From assembly GCF_041358175.1 (NCBI RefSeq), contig NZ_JBGKBE010000012.1:17321-81320 (forward strand): a stretch of DNA of 64,000 nucleotides, read 5' to 3'. This stretch comes from Muriicola sp041358175 (GTDB lineage: Bacteria; Bacteroidota; Bacteroidia; Flavobacteriales; Flavobacteriaceae). The translations under genes and the position numbers were made by a program. Shown one piece after another: positions 8,517 to 16,239 of this stretch. Every line of letters starts with the position of its first letter. Within the stretch, counting starts at the first letter, position 1. The notes beneath the pieces are model-generated. The model was not told the DNA's origin, made no database searches, and saw nothing but the letters and a program-made list of their open reading frames with translations.

Positions 8517-9584
8517 CTAAAGGGGAGATTGCTGGTGGTAGGCCACGAACAGGGCTACGACCTGGTTGTAGCTTTGTATTCCTTCGACCTGATTATTTGC
8601 CTTTAGAAAACGATTGTATACTTCTTTAAAGACAGGCTCGAGTGGGTTTTCATAAGATGTCCAGAACTTACTCAGTTCCTGGTAATCCAGTTTGATACCC
8701 GGATTAACCTTCCCGTAAATTTCCTGAAACTTCTCCTCGTCCTGGTATCTGACCTCTGCAAGACAGTAGCCGAGGGCATAAGTGAGTGCTGTGTATTTAA
8801 TGAGTGGATCCGGATGATTAAAAGCTCTCAGGTAGCCGATAAAATTCGCTTCATTTTCAGCCGCATAACCCAATTGATGGGCCATCTCATGACAACTCAC
8901 AACAGGAAACCTGGAAATAGGTATTTTTCTATTTACCTGGGATTCAAGGGTAAAAGGATTGAGATACCCCCCATACCCCATATAGGTAAGGGCAAGACTA
9001 TAGATAGAAGCTTTAATACTGGGATTGGAGTATTTTAATTCCGGAAATTCGAGGCTTACAGGGTTGTGATCCCCCGCGACTTTATCAAAAATCTCTTTAT
9101 GCGTATAGGGAATGCTAACTTGAAGGCTATCATTTCCGGTCAGATTTGAATGTAGTTTGTTTGTTTCTTCAGCAAGACGGGAAGTGAATTCGAGCAACTC
9201 CGCCTGAGAATAAGAATTTTGCAGCTCGAGTGTTTTCGCCAGAGGCTCGCGGTAGTAATTCAATCCCCAGAGTAAATGGAAAGTAAAATAGGCGATGGAG
9301 AGAACCACCAGAAGGTTGCGCAGAAAGACAAAGGGTTTCGTTCTGATATACAACCATTTGGTGTAAATGTATCGGATTGTAAGAAGCCCTAAAAGGGTAT
9401 AAATGACATCGCCCAGGGAAAAGGGAATCCATCCATAGAGCCACCTCATGGATGATGCAATAATGGGGTAAACCCCCTTGCTGTAGTACTCTTCAATGAT
9501 AGAGGGATAATTACTGATCCATCCGATCAATAGAATTTGAATAGGTAAAGCGAGGACAATAGCATTTTTCAGCCTGTAATTCAT
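8517..9584 (-). CDS. DUF3810 family membrane protein with HExxH motif
   Basis: I choose the ATG at 9584 (355 residues, MNYRLKNAIVLALPIQIL); the longer open frame would overlap the start of the divergent pepD gene. Three hydrophobic segments occupy roughly the first 110 residues, followed by a soluble domain. That domain contains SCHEMAHQLGYAAENEANFIGYL, a gluzincin-like HExxH site with a downstream glutamate, as found in DUF3810 proteins. This suggests a zinc peptidase, but I know of no demonstrated substrate. The gene is transcribed divergently from pepD with 78 bases between the two starts. Confidence 0.85.
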   Translation of the reverse strand: MNYRLKNAIVLALPIQILLIGWISNYPSIIEEYYSKGVYPIIASSMRWLYGWIPFSLGDVIYTLLGLLTIRYIYTKWLYIRTKPFVFLRNLLVVLSIAYFTFHLLWGLNYYREPLAKTLELQNSYSQAELLEFTSRLAEETNKLHSNLTGNDSLQVSIPYTHKEIFDKVAGDHNPVSLEFPELKYSNPSIKASIYSLALTYMGYGGYLNPFTLESQVNRKIPISRFPVVSCHEMAHQLGYAAENEANFIGYLRAFNHPDPLIKYTALTYALGYCLAEVRYQDEEKFQEIYGKVNPGIKLDYQELSKFWTSYENPLEPVFKEVYNRFLKANNQVEGIQSYNQVVALFVAYHQQSPL

Positions 9585-9631
9585 GTCGGTAAATTTACCC
9601 AATTTTATGAGTAGGTTTCGAAGGGGCTCAG

Positions 9632-9639
9632 TATTTTTG
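9632..9639 (+). promoter_or_regulatory. Predicted -7 box upstream of pepD
   Basis: TATTTTTG matches the Bacteroidota -7 consensus TAnnTTTG exactly and lies 23 bases before the pepD ATG. I see no TTG at the expected upstream distance, so the -33 part is weak. Confidence 0.45.
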
Positions 9640-9662
9640 ATCCTGAAATAGTAGAAATAGAT

Positions 9663-11114
9663 ATGGATATTCAAAACTTAGAACCTAAATCGGTCTGGAA
9701 ATATTTTGCAAAGCTTAACGCCGTCCCCCGTCCCTCAAAAAAAGAAGAACGGGTAATTGCCTTTATGATGGATTTCGGAAAGGCACTTGGCCTTGAAACC
9801 ATTAAGGACAGCGTGGGAAATGTAATTATCAGAAAACCGGCTACCCCGGGCATGGAAAACAGAAAAACGGTAGTGCTCCAATCCCATCTCGATATGGTTC
9901 ATCAGAAGAATAATGACACAGATTTTAACTTTGACGAACAAGGTATAGAAATGTATGTAGATGGCGATTGGGTAAAAGCCAAAGGCACTACCCTGGGGGC
10001 TGATAATGGCATGGGCGTAGCCGCGATCATGGCGATTTTGGCCGGTGACCAGGTTCCCCATCCTCCCCTGGAAGCGCTTTTTACCATAGACGAAGAAACA
10101 GGAATGACCGGAGCAAAAGGACTGCAGGGCGACTTGTTAAAGGGGTCAATATTGCTCAACCTCGACACCGAAGAGGATGATGAGATCGATATAGGATGTG
10201 CCGGGGGAATAGATGTAACGGCCACCGGCAAATATACAGAAGTGGATCTGCCTTCAGGGGCTCAGGGATATCAGCTCCTTGTCAATGGTCTTCAGGGAGG
10301 CCATAGCGGGATGGATATACACCGCGGACTGGGTAATGCCAATAAAATAATGAACAGGCTTCTCCTTGCAGCTACAGGGGAAGGCTCAATACACCTATGC
10401 GAAATTGACGGAGGCGGACTGAGAAATGCGATTCCAAGGGAAAGTGTTGCAAGATTTGCTATTTCTGAAGGGGAGGTAAAAGTGCTTGCCGGGATTGAAG
10501 AAATGATTGTCAACATCGGCAACGAACTTCGGGTGACCGAACCCAAGCTCAATATTGCCCTTTCTAAGCAAAACCTTACAGGCAAATGCATGAAAAGGGA
10601 AGATCAGGGAAGATTATTGAGGGCCGTTCAGGGGCTGCATAATGGAGTCTTTGCTATGAGTACAACTATTGATGACCTGGTGGAAACCTCAAACAATCTG
10701 GCGCGGGTTGAAGTACAGAATGGAAATATCAAAATCAGCTGCCTCACACGCTCTTCGGTAGAGTCGGGAAAAATGAACCTGGCATCCCAACTTAGTTCAG
10801 TTCTCGAACTCGCGGGTTACGAGGTACGCCTCAGCGGTGATTATCCCGGCTGGACCCCCGACCCTGATTCTGAAATCCTAAAGGTTCTGGTAAAGGAATA
10901 TAAGAAATTATTCCAGGCATCCCCGGAGGTAGTCGCCTGTCATGCCGGACTGGAGTGTGGAATCCTCGGCAGCCATTATCCTGAGATGGACATGATCAGT
11001 TTTGGCCCTAACATTAAAGGGGCGCATTCTCCTGATGAAAGAGTCCAGATCTCATCCGTTCAAAAATTTTGGAAATTTCTAAAGACTATTTTATCTGAAA
11101 TTCCCGAAGCATAA
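9663..11114 (+). CDS. pepD: Aminoacyl-histidine dipeptidase (cytosol non-specific dipeptidase, M20 family)
   Basis: The 483-residue protein has the length and motifs of PepD: QSHLDMVHQ (first metal His/Asp), TLGADNGMGVAAIMAIL, DEETGMTGAKGL (catalytic Glu pair) and AGLECGILGSHYP near the C-terminus. A lid/dimerisation domain sits between about residues 205 and 390. It has no signal peptide, so it acts in the cytoplasm, hydrolysing Xaa-His and many other dipeptides using two metal ions. The gene stands alone and ends at a bidirectional terminator facing the cyclophilin gene. Confidence 0.93.
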   Translation: MDIQNLEPKSVWKYFAKLNAVPRPSKKEERVIAFMMDFGKALGLETIKDSVGNVIIRKPATPGMENRKTVVLQSHLDMVHQKNNDTDFNFDEQGIEMYVDGDWVKAKGTTLGADNGMGVAAIMAILAGDQVPHPPLEALFTIDEETGMTGAKGLQGDLLKGSILLNLDTEEDDEIDIGCAGGIDVTATGKYTEVDLPSGAQGYQLLVNGLQGGHSGMDIHRGLGNANKIMNRLLLAATGEGSIHLCEIDGGGLRNAIPRESVARFAISEGEVKVLAGIEEMIVNIGNELRVTEPKLNIALSKQNLTGKCMKREDQGRLLRAVQGLHNGVFAMSTTIDDLVETSNNLARVEVQNGNIKISCLTRSSVESGKMNLASQLSSVLELAGYEVRLSGDYPGWTPDPDSEILKVLVKEYKKLFQASPEVVACHAGLECGILGSHYPEMDMISFGPNIKGAHSPDERVQISSVQKFWKFLKTILSEIPEA

Positions 11115-11118
11115 AAAA

Positions 11119-11135
11119 CCCCGCATTGAGCGGGG
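11119..11135. terminator. Bidirectional rho-independent terminator
   Basis: CCCCGC (11119-11124), loop ATTGA, GCGGGG (11130-11135). On the minus strand the hairpin is followed by a run of six T, so it best terminates the minus-strand gene ending at 11142; it may also serve pepD. Confidence 0.85.
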
Positions 11136-11141
11136 CTGATT

Positions 11142-12251
11142 TTATTCTCCGAACATAGCTGTTATTTCCAGGTCGAAGACCAGATTGGAATTGGGTGGGA
11201 TAGGTCCGCTTCCTTGCTGGCCATATCCCAGGTGAGGTGGGATAAATACCCTTATTTTGTCCCCAACTTTCATAGAAAGTAACCCTTCTTTAAAACCGGG
11301 TATCAGTCGGGCATCCGGACTGTAATCCATCGGAAAGGGTTCGTAGCCTCCTCCGAGTTTGCGTTCCTCATCATACCTCTCGTATTTTCTTGCTACTTCC
11401 TCATAGTTACTGTCGAACATAGAGCCGTCCTCCAGATAACCTGCATAATTCACCATCACTTTTTGTCCGATCTTAGGTTTCTCACCCGTTCCTTCTTTTA
11501 GAACAATCAATTTTAGTCCGGACGGTAGTGCTTCTGCACTTTCTTTTTGAGTTGCAATTTCCTGGGCAAAATCGCTAACCATCTTTTTCATGGCCGCAAT
11601 GGCCTCCTCTTCCTCCGCAAAATAATCACTCATAATTTTAACGGCATCAAAATTCCTGGCCTCTTTGCCGTTTCTGATGATCTCAACCGAGTTCATTACT
11701 ACGTCTACCCCCGGACGGTCGCCCTGGCCTGTTTCAACCTTTCCAATGGAGTCAACCACCGACATTCCTTCTACCACTTCCCCGAAAACGGTATGTCTTC
11801 CATCAAGCCATGGCGTTGGTTTTAAAGTAATAAAGAATTGGCTACCGTTTGTTTTAGGTCCGCCATTGGCCATGGATAAAACACCTGCCCTATCATGGCG
11901 AAGTGAATCGATGATCTCATCCTTGAAGCGATACCCGGGATAGCCCGATCCGCTGGCGGTAGGGTCACCCCCCTGGATCATAAAATCAGACATTACCCTG
12001 TGGAAGATCAATCCGTCATAGAATTTCTTGTCTTTGTATTGTTCACTTACAAATGGATTTGTGCCTTCCGCTAGAGAAACAAAATTGGCTACCGTCACTG
12101 GTGTTTTTTTGTGTTCAAGTTTGAGAATAATGTCACCTTTTGTGGTTTTGATGTCGGCAAAAATACCGTCGCCCAAATGGGTGTACTGACTCGATTTACA
12201 TCCGATAAGGAGTATTAACAGGGTTGCGTAATAGAAATAGGTCTTTTTCAT
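11142..12251 (-). CDS. Cyclophilin-FKBP fusion peptidyl-prolyl isomerase lipoprotein
   Basis: This 369-residue protein starts with a lipoprotein signal (MKKTYFYYATLLILLIGC, Cys 18). Residues about 28-195 are a cyclophilin domain (TTKGDIILKL, FHRVMSDFMIQGGDP, GSQFFITLKPTPWLDGRHTV). A short helical linker follows. Residues about 255-369 are an FKBP domain (GQKVMVNYAGYLEDGSMFDS, LIPGFKEGLLSMKVGDKIRV, LGYGQQGSGPIPPNSNLVFD). Both catalyse cis-trans isomerisation of proline bonds; the lipid anchor places it in the cell envelope. It lies 13 bases downstream of gldI and shares its operon, so help in folding secreted or surface proteins is a fair inference. Confidence 0.92.
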   Translation of the reverse strand: MKKTYFYYATLLILLIGCKSSQYTHLGDGIFADIKTTKGDIILKLEHKKTPVTVANFVSLAEGTNPFVSEQYKDKKFYDGLIFHRVMSDFMIQGGDPTASGSGYPGYRFKDEIIDSLRHDRAGVLSMANGGPKTNGSQFFITLKPTPWLDGRHTVFGEVVEGMSVVDSIGKVETGQGDRPGVDVVMNSVEIIRNGKEARNFDAVKIMSDYFAEEEEAIAAMKKMVSDFAQEIATQKESAEALPSGLKLIVLKEGTGEKPKIGQKVMVNYAGYLEDGSMFDSNYEEVARKYERYDEERKLGGGYEPFPMDYSPDARLIPGFKEGLLSMKVGDKIRVFIPPHLGYGQQGSGPIPPNSNLVFDLEITAMFGE

Positions 12252-12264
12252 CTAATAATTAAAT

Positions 12265-12816
12265 TTAGGGTGTACTACTTTTTTCTTCTGGTTCTATATC
12301 AATTATTGTAATTACTGCTTTCAGGGGTACATTCACACCAATTTTGTTTTTGTCTCCCAGATACCCGTAACCGAGAGATGAGGGGAATAGAAAGGTGGCC
12401 TTTTCTCCTTCTTTTAAAAGTTTGATACTGTTTCTCAAGCCGGGAAACAATCCCTGTTTATCAACTTTATACGATTGAAGACCTAACTCCTCTTCCGTAT
12501 AAATAGTGTCATTATCGAAGGTCAGAAGGGTATAGGTAAATCGGACCATGTCGTTGGTTTGTGGGGTATAACTACTCACTTCATTGCTAAGTTCGTAGGT
12601 ATACCAACTCCCATCCGCAGTGGCTTTGTACTCTTTAAGACTGTCGTTATCAATGATCTGTCGGATCATTTGTTCTTCTGCCGCCAAAAGACGTTTATTC
12701 CTTTCGGCAGATTCTTTAAAAAAGGACCCTGAATTCACTTTCACGGGTTTACGTGCTACTGGTTCCTGACAAGCATAGACCGCGAGAATAGCAAGTAAGA
12801 GAATTCGTTTTTTCAT
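12265..12816 (-). CDS. gldI: Gliding-motility-associated FKBP-type peptidyl-prolyl isomerase GldI
   Basis: The 183-residue lipoprotein (MKKRILLLAILAVYAC, Cys 16) has a helical N-terminal region with SAERNKRLLAAEEQMIRQII and then an FKBP domain (QTNDMVRFTYTLLTFDNDTI, LFPGLRNSIKLLKEGEKATF, SSLGYGYLGDKNKIGVNVPL). This arrangement is typical of GldI, required for gliding motility in Flavobacterium johnsoniae, probably by folding envelope components of the gliding/T9SS machinery. Its ATG overlaps the stop of nrnA by four bases, so the two are translationally coupled. The giant T9SS substrate at 46.7 kb is consistent with such machinery in this genome. Confidence 0.87.
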   Translation of the reverse strand: MKKRILLLAILAVYACQEPVARKPVKVNSGSFFKESAERNKRLLAAEEQMIRQIIDNDSLKEYKATADGSWYTYELSNEVSSYTPQTNDMVRFTYTLLTFDNDTIYTEEELGLQSYKVDKQGLFPGLRNSIKLLKEGEKATFLFPSSLGYGYLGDKNKIGVNVPLKAVITIIDIEPEEKSSTP

Positions 12817-13829
12817 GCGTTTAATTCACTTTTATGTTGCTCTAAAAGAGATCGGAAATAGGTTACTGTTTCCTCCATGGATCGGGTACTTTTCCCTCCT
12901 GCTGCATTGGTATGGCCACCACCTTCAAAATAGGAACGAGCAAATTCATTAACGGAGAAATCACCTTCAGACCGAAAAGAGATCTTTACAATTCCTTCAT
13001 CTCTGTTCTCAATAAAAATGACCGCCATACGTATCCCTGCAAGGGTAAGCCCGTAGTTCACAAATCCTTCCGTATCCCCTTTTTTAAAATTGTGTTTGTC
13101 TAACTCCTCCTGACTAAGCGTGATGTACGCTGTTGAATACTCGGGAAGGATAACCAGGTTATTAAGGGCACAACCCAGAAGGTGTAACCTGCTGGGAGTG
13201 TTGGTGTCGAATATTTCCCTGTGGATCTCTGAACTCCGTGCTCCCTTGTCTATTAAGGCAGCCACAACCCTATGCGTTTCGCTTGTGGTTGCTGCGTATT
13301 TAAAAGATCCTGTGTCGGTGAGAATGCCTGCATAAAGGCAATCTGCTATTTCTGAGTTGATGTCATTTACCCCTCCAAGCGCTTTGATCATATGGAAGAT
13401 CATCTCACAGGTAGAACTCATGCTTGTGTCTGAATACATGACTGAGGCGTAATTAGCCGGACTCTGATGGTGATCTACCATCACAAAGGTGGTGTCTGTT
13501 TCCTCAAGGACTTCCTTCATTTGTCCGATCCTGCCTAAATCATTGAAATCTACTGTAAAGATGAGGGTAGATGATGCGATGAATTCTTTTGCCTGTGCGT
13601 TCTGTTTTTCAAAGATCATCACATTCCTGGTACCCGGCATCCACTTCAGGAATTCCGGATAATCATTTGGACTGATCACTACAGAAGTATGCCCATTTTT
13701 TATTAGATAATGATGGAGTCCTAAGGCAGCACCAATAGCATCGCCGTCAGGATTTTTATGAGGGATAATAGCAATTTTCTGGGGAGTGCTAAGCAAGGCT
13801 TTTAAAGCCAGGACATCTGCTGAATTCAT
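12813..13829 (-). CDS. nrnA: DHH/DHHA1 family phosphoesterase, bifunctional oligoribonuclease/PAP phosphatase
   Basis: The 338-residue product has the DHH-family motifs: PHKNPDGDAIGAALGL near residue 23, FTVDFNDLGRIG, and MVDHHQSPANYASV near residue 118. The C-terminal DHHA1 domain ends with GGGHTNAAGGKS. NrnA degrades short oligoribonucleotides (nano-RNA) and can dephosphorylate 3'-phosphoadenosine 5'-phosphate, using Mn in the cytoplasm. It is the first gene of nrnA-gldI-PPIase. A -7 box ends only five bases before its ATG, suggesting a leaderless message. Confidence 0.88.
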   Translation of the reverse strand: MNSADVLALKALLSTPQKIAIIPHKNPDGDAIGAALGLHHYLIKNGHTSVVISPNDYPEFLKWMPGTRNVMIFEKQNAQAKEFIASSTLIFTVDFNDLGRIGQMKEVLEETDTTFVMVDHHQSPANYASVMYSDTSMSSTCEMIFHMIKALGGVNDINSEIADCLYAGILTDTGSFKYAATTSETHRVVAALIDKGARSSEIHREIFDTNTPSRLHLLGCALNNLVILPEYSTAYITLSQEELDKHNFKKGDTEGFVNYGLTLAGIRMAVIFIENRDEGIVKISFRSEGDFSVNEFARSYFEGGGHTNAAGGKSTRSMEETVTYFRSLLEQHKSELNA

Positions 13830-13834
13830 GCCTG

Positions 13835-13842
13835 CAAAGATA
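13835..13842 (-). promoter_or_regulatory. Predicted -7 box of the nrnA-gldI-PPIase operon
   Basis: On the minus strand TATCTTTG matches TAnnTTTG exactly and ends five bases before the nrnA ATG at 13829. No convincing TTG is seen upstream, so only the -7 element is called. Confidence 0.5.
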
Positions 13843-13870
13843 CGATTTATATGAAATACCCGTCACTAAA

Positions 13871-13900
13871 TTGAATCAGGTTAAATTATCACTAACTTTT
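13871..13900 (+). promoter_or_regulatory. Predicted promoter for the PhoD-like phosphatase gene
   Basis: TTG (13871-13873), 19 bases, then TAACTTTT (13893-13900), one mismatch from TAnnTTTG. It lies 58 bases upstream of the chosen ATG. Confidence 0.4.
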
Positions 13901-13958
13901 AAATCGTTGAATTTATTAAACTCCAAAAAAAATTACTTTAGTGATAAATTTAAAGTCG

Positions 13959-14987
13959 ATGCAAAAAAAATACCTCCTTTACCTGCTCTTAGTTGTATTT
14001 ATTAATTGTAAAACTACCCAGTTTTCTGAGAAGCAGGAAGTTTCTAAGGGAGACTTCACCATAGCATTTGGTTCCTGTAACAAACATGATGTAAATAACA
14101 GACTATGGGATGATGTACTGGCTGCACAACCGGATGTTTGGATCTGGGGAGGAGATATCATCTATGCGGATACTGATGATCCAGGAAAGATAGCCGAAAT
14201 GTACGAAGAGCAAAAAAGTGTGCCCGGTTATGCCCAGGTCCTCAGAGAAATTGAGGTCATTGGCACCTGGGACGACCACGATTACGGCCTGAATGATGGA
14301 GGAATTGAATTTGAAGCCAAAGGGGAAAGTCAGCAGGTATTCCTCGATTTTATGGATGTACCCAAAACCGATCCCAGACGTCGGAGAGAAGGGGTATATG
14401 CCAGCCATGATTACCAAACCCCGGAGGGCGATGTTAAGATCCTGGTCCTGGATACCCGATTTTTCAGGTCGGCACTTATCCCTTCCAGGGTAAAAGGCAA
14501 AAGGTATGAACCCGGGATTTATGGAGAAGGTACCGTCTTGGGTGATGAACAATGGACCTGGCTGGAAAAGGAACTGAACTCCTCCACGGCTGATTTTAAC
14601 ATTATTGTAAGCAGTATACAGTTTCTTTCTGATCAACACGGATTTGAGACATGGGGAAATTTTCCTCATGAGGTCGACCGGCTAAAAAAGACCATTTCAG
14701 AATCGGGCGCCAGTGGTGTTATCGTTCTTTCCGGAGACCGCCATATATCAGAATTTTCGGGTACTGCGGTTGAGGGTTTAAACTACCCCTTAATTGATTT
14801 TACCAGCAGCGGTCTTACCCATGTGTATTCCAGTTTTTCAGGAGAACCAAATCCCAGCAGGATAGGGGAGGTGGTAGCCAAAAAGAGCTTTGGCCTGCTA
14901 CAGATCCATTTTAATTCAAGAAGGGTTGAAATGGAAATGATTGGGGATGAAGGAAAGGTCCTGAATCATCTATCACAAGAGTATTAA
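13959..14987 (+). CDS. PhoD-like (alkaline phosphatase D family) lipoprotein phosphoesterase
   Basis: The open frame begins at a GTG (13941), but the ATG at 13959 directly opens a lipoprotein signal (MQKKYLLYLLLVVFINC), so I start there (342 residues). The metallophosphatase motifs are visible: IAFGSCNKHD, DVWIWGGDIIYAD, GTWDDHDYGLNDGG, LVLDTRFFRS and VLSGDRHISEFSG. These match the PhoD-like family of metal-dependent phosphodiesterases/phosphatases acting outside the cytoplasm. The natural substrate is not evident. It sits just upstream of ndk, which has its own promoter starting right after this gene's stop. Confidence 0.87.
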   Translation: MQKKYLLYLLLVVFINCKTTQFSEKQEVSKGDFTIAFGSCNKHDVNNRLWDDVLAAQPDVWIWGGDIIYADTDDPGKIAEMYEEQKSVPGYAQVLREIEVIGTWDDHDYGLNDGGIEFEAKGESQQVFLDFMDVPKTDPRRRREGVYASHDYQTPEGDVKILVLDTRFFRSALIPSRVKGKRYEPGIYGEGTVLGDEQWTWLEKELNSSTADFNIIVSSIQFLSDQHGFETWGNFPHEVDRLKKTISESGASGVIVLSGDRHISEFSGTAVEGLNYPLIDFTSSGLTHVYSSFSGEPNPSRIGEVVAKKSFGLLQIHFNSRRVEMEMIGDEGKVLNHLSQEY

Positions 14988-14989
14988 TG

Positions 14990-15020
14990 TTGTAGGTTGC
15001 GATCAGATAGTGTACTTTTG
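14990..15020 (+). promoter_or_regulatory. Predicted ndk promoter
   Basis: TTG (14990-14992), 20 bases, then a perfect TAnnTTTG box TACTTTTG (15013-15020), 17 bases before the ndk ATG. It begins three bases after the stop codon of the upstream gene. Confidence 0.7.
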
Positions 15021-15037
15021 CCGAAAATTTTTATCGA

Positions 15038-15457
15038 ATGACAGGAAACAGAACATTTACAATGATCAAACCCGATGCGGTAGAGAATGGACATATTGGT
15101 GCTATTCTGGAAAAGATCACTTCTGCGGGATTTAAGATCATCGCTATGAAATATACGCAGCTCAGCAAGCGCGATGCTCGTGAGTTTTACGCTATCCACA
15201 AAGAGCGTCCTTTCTTTGATGAGTTGGTTACCTTTATGACCAGGGGCCCTATTGTTTCGGCAATTCTGGAAAAGGATAATGCTGTAGAAGATTTCAGGGC
15301 CCTGATAGGTGCAACCAACCCTGCGGAAGCTGCCGAAGGAACCATCCGAAAATTATTTGCAAAAGACATCGGAGAAAATGCAGTTCACGGGTCGGACAGT
15401 GATGAAAATGCAGCCATAGAAGGCGCTTTCCATTTTTCCGGTAGGGAAATCTACTAA
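15038..15457 (+). CDS. ndk: Nucleoside diphosphate kinase
   Basis: The 139-residue protein matches NDK in length and sequence: FTMIKPDAVENGHIGAI near the N-terminus, ATNPAEAAEGTIR, and the active-site segment NAVHGSDSDENA with the phosphorylated histidine at residue 117. It transfers the terminal phosphate from ATP to nucleoside diphosphates in the cytoplasm, balancing NTP and dNTP pools. The gene is monocistronic, between its own promoter (14990-15020) and a terminator (15478-15509). Confidence 0.97.
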   Translation: MTGNRTFTMIKPDAVENGHIGAILEKITSAGFKIIAMKYTQLSKRDAREFYAIHKERPFFDELVTFMTRGPIVSAILEKDNAVEDFRALIGATNPAEAAEGTIRKLFAKDIGENAVHGSDSDENAAIEGAFHFSGREIY

Positions 15458-15477
15458 AAGGATTAAAAGAATTATTT

Positions 15478-15509
15478 AAAAAGGACTTCCATTATAGGGA
15501 GTCCTTTTT
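15478..15509. terminator. Rho-independent terminator downstream of ndk
   Basis: Arms AAAAGGACT (15479-15487) and AGTCCTTTT (15500-15508) flank a 12-base loop and end in a T run. It can also act on the minus strand for the convergent DUF721 gene ending at 15526. Confidence 0.8.
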
Positions 15510-15525
15510 GTATTTGGTGAGAAAT

Positions 15526-15819
15526 CTACCTAAGTACTATCTTCTTTACGACTTCCCTGCCTACCTCTTCGTTCAGGAGTTTGATAATCTTCGATTTTCC
15601 CAGACTGAGTTCTTCCCTGAGGACGGAGGAGGATAGGGAGACAAATAAGGTGTCATTTCTAAGGTCAAGGCCTGTAGTATAATTGTTTACGCCATTACCC
15701 ATCAGGGAAGCCCAGGCTTCTTTTACCAAAACCTTGTCTAAACCCTTCTGCAATTTATTGGAAGAAATAAATTCCTGCAGGGCTTCACCGATGGAAACAT
15801 TGTTTTTCTTTCGTACCAT
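15526..15819 (-). CDS. DUF721 (DciA-like) family protein
   Basis: A 97-residue basic protein without signal or membrane segments. Its pattern (SIGEALQEFISSNKLQKGL, VKEAWASLMGNGVNNYT, NDTLFVSLSSSVLREEL) fits DUF721. That family includes DciA, which helps load the replicative helicase in bacteria lacking DnaC/DnaI-type loaders. Identity as the true DciA is an inference. It lies two bases after the small lipoprotein gene and close behind recF, in keeping with a DNA replication/repair neighbourhood. Confidence 0.8.
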   Translation of the reverse strand: MVRKKNNVSIGEALQEFISSNKLQKGLDKVLVKEAWASLMGNGVNNYTTGLDLRNDTLFVSLSSSVLREELSLGKSKIIKLLNEEVGREVVKKIVLR

Positions 15820-15821
15820 AG

Positions 15822-16238
15822 TTAGTCGAGGATAACAGGATGATAGCGCTTATAAATATAACGAATCTGTTCATTATTTTTTAAAACAAGCAATGTTTCG
15901 GTCAGTTGTTCAATTTCCTCCTCCCATTCGCTCATCTCATTGTTATACAACATGATATACGCATCGTCTCTAGATGAGAGCGAAAAATTTTCTGCATCGT
16001 CTGAAGTGATAAAACTGCCATCGGGAAGAGGTTGAACCTTCTTCCTGTATCCTTCCATACCCGAAACATCAATGTAGTCGACTGTAGTATTGATCTCGTA
16101 ACGCTTTTTGTCTCCTGAGGGGAATTCAACTACAGATATTTCCCAATACCCGCTTAGAAATTCCAGGTCTTCTTTTTCTACCTTTTGTCCACATGAAATA
16201 CATAGGATCATCAATAAAATTACAGTTAGCTGCTTCAT
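15822..16238 (-). CDS. Small lipoprotein of unknown function
   Basis: I start at the ATG at 16238 (138 residues), which opens a lipoprotein signal (MKQLTVILLMILCISC, Cys 16); the longer open frame runs back into recF. After the anchor the protein has FLSGYWEISVVEFPSGDKK and VDYIDVSGMEGYRKKVQPLP, reminiscent of lipocalin-like lipoproteins that begin with an L-x-G-x-W motif. No function is recognised. The gene is tightly placed, one base after the recF stop and two bases before the DUF721 start, so all three are probably one transcript. Confidence 0.75.
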   Translation of the reverse strand: MKQLTVILLMILCISCGQKVEKEDLEFLSGYWEISVVEFPSGDKKRYEINTTVDYIDVSGMEGYRKKVQPLPDGSFITSDDAENFSLSSRDDAYIMLYNNEMSEWEEEIEQLTETLLVLKNNEQIRYIYKRYHPVILD

Positions 16239-16239
16239 T

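Noticed and set aside
9584..9674. Longer start for the DUF3810 protein at 9674
   Set aside because: It would run into the divergent pepD start; the ATG at 9584 fits the family N-terminus with the first membrane helix.
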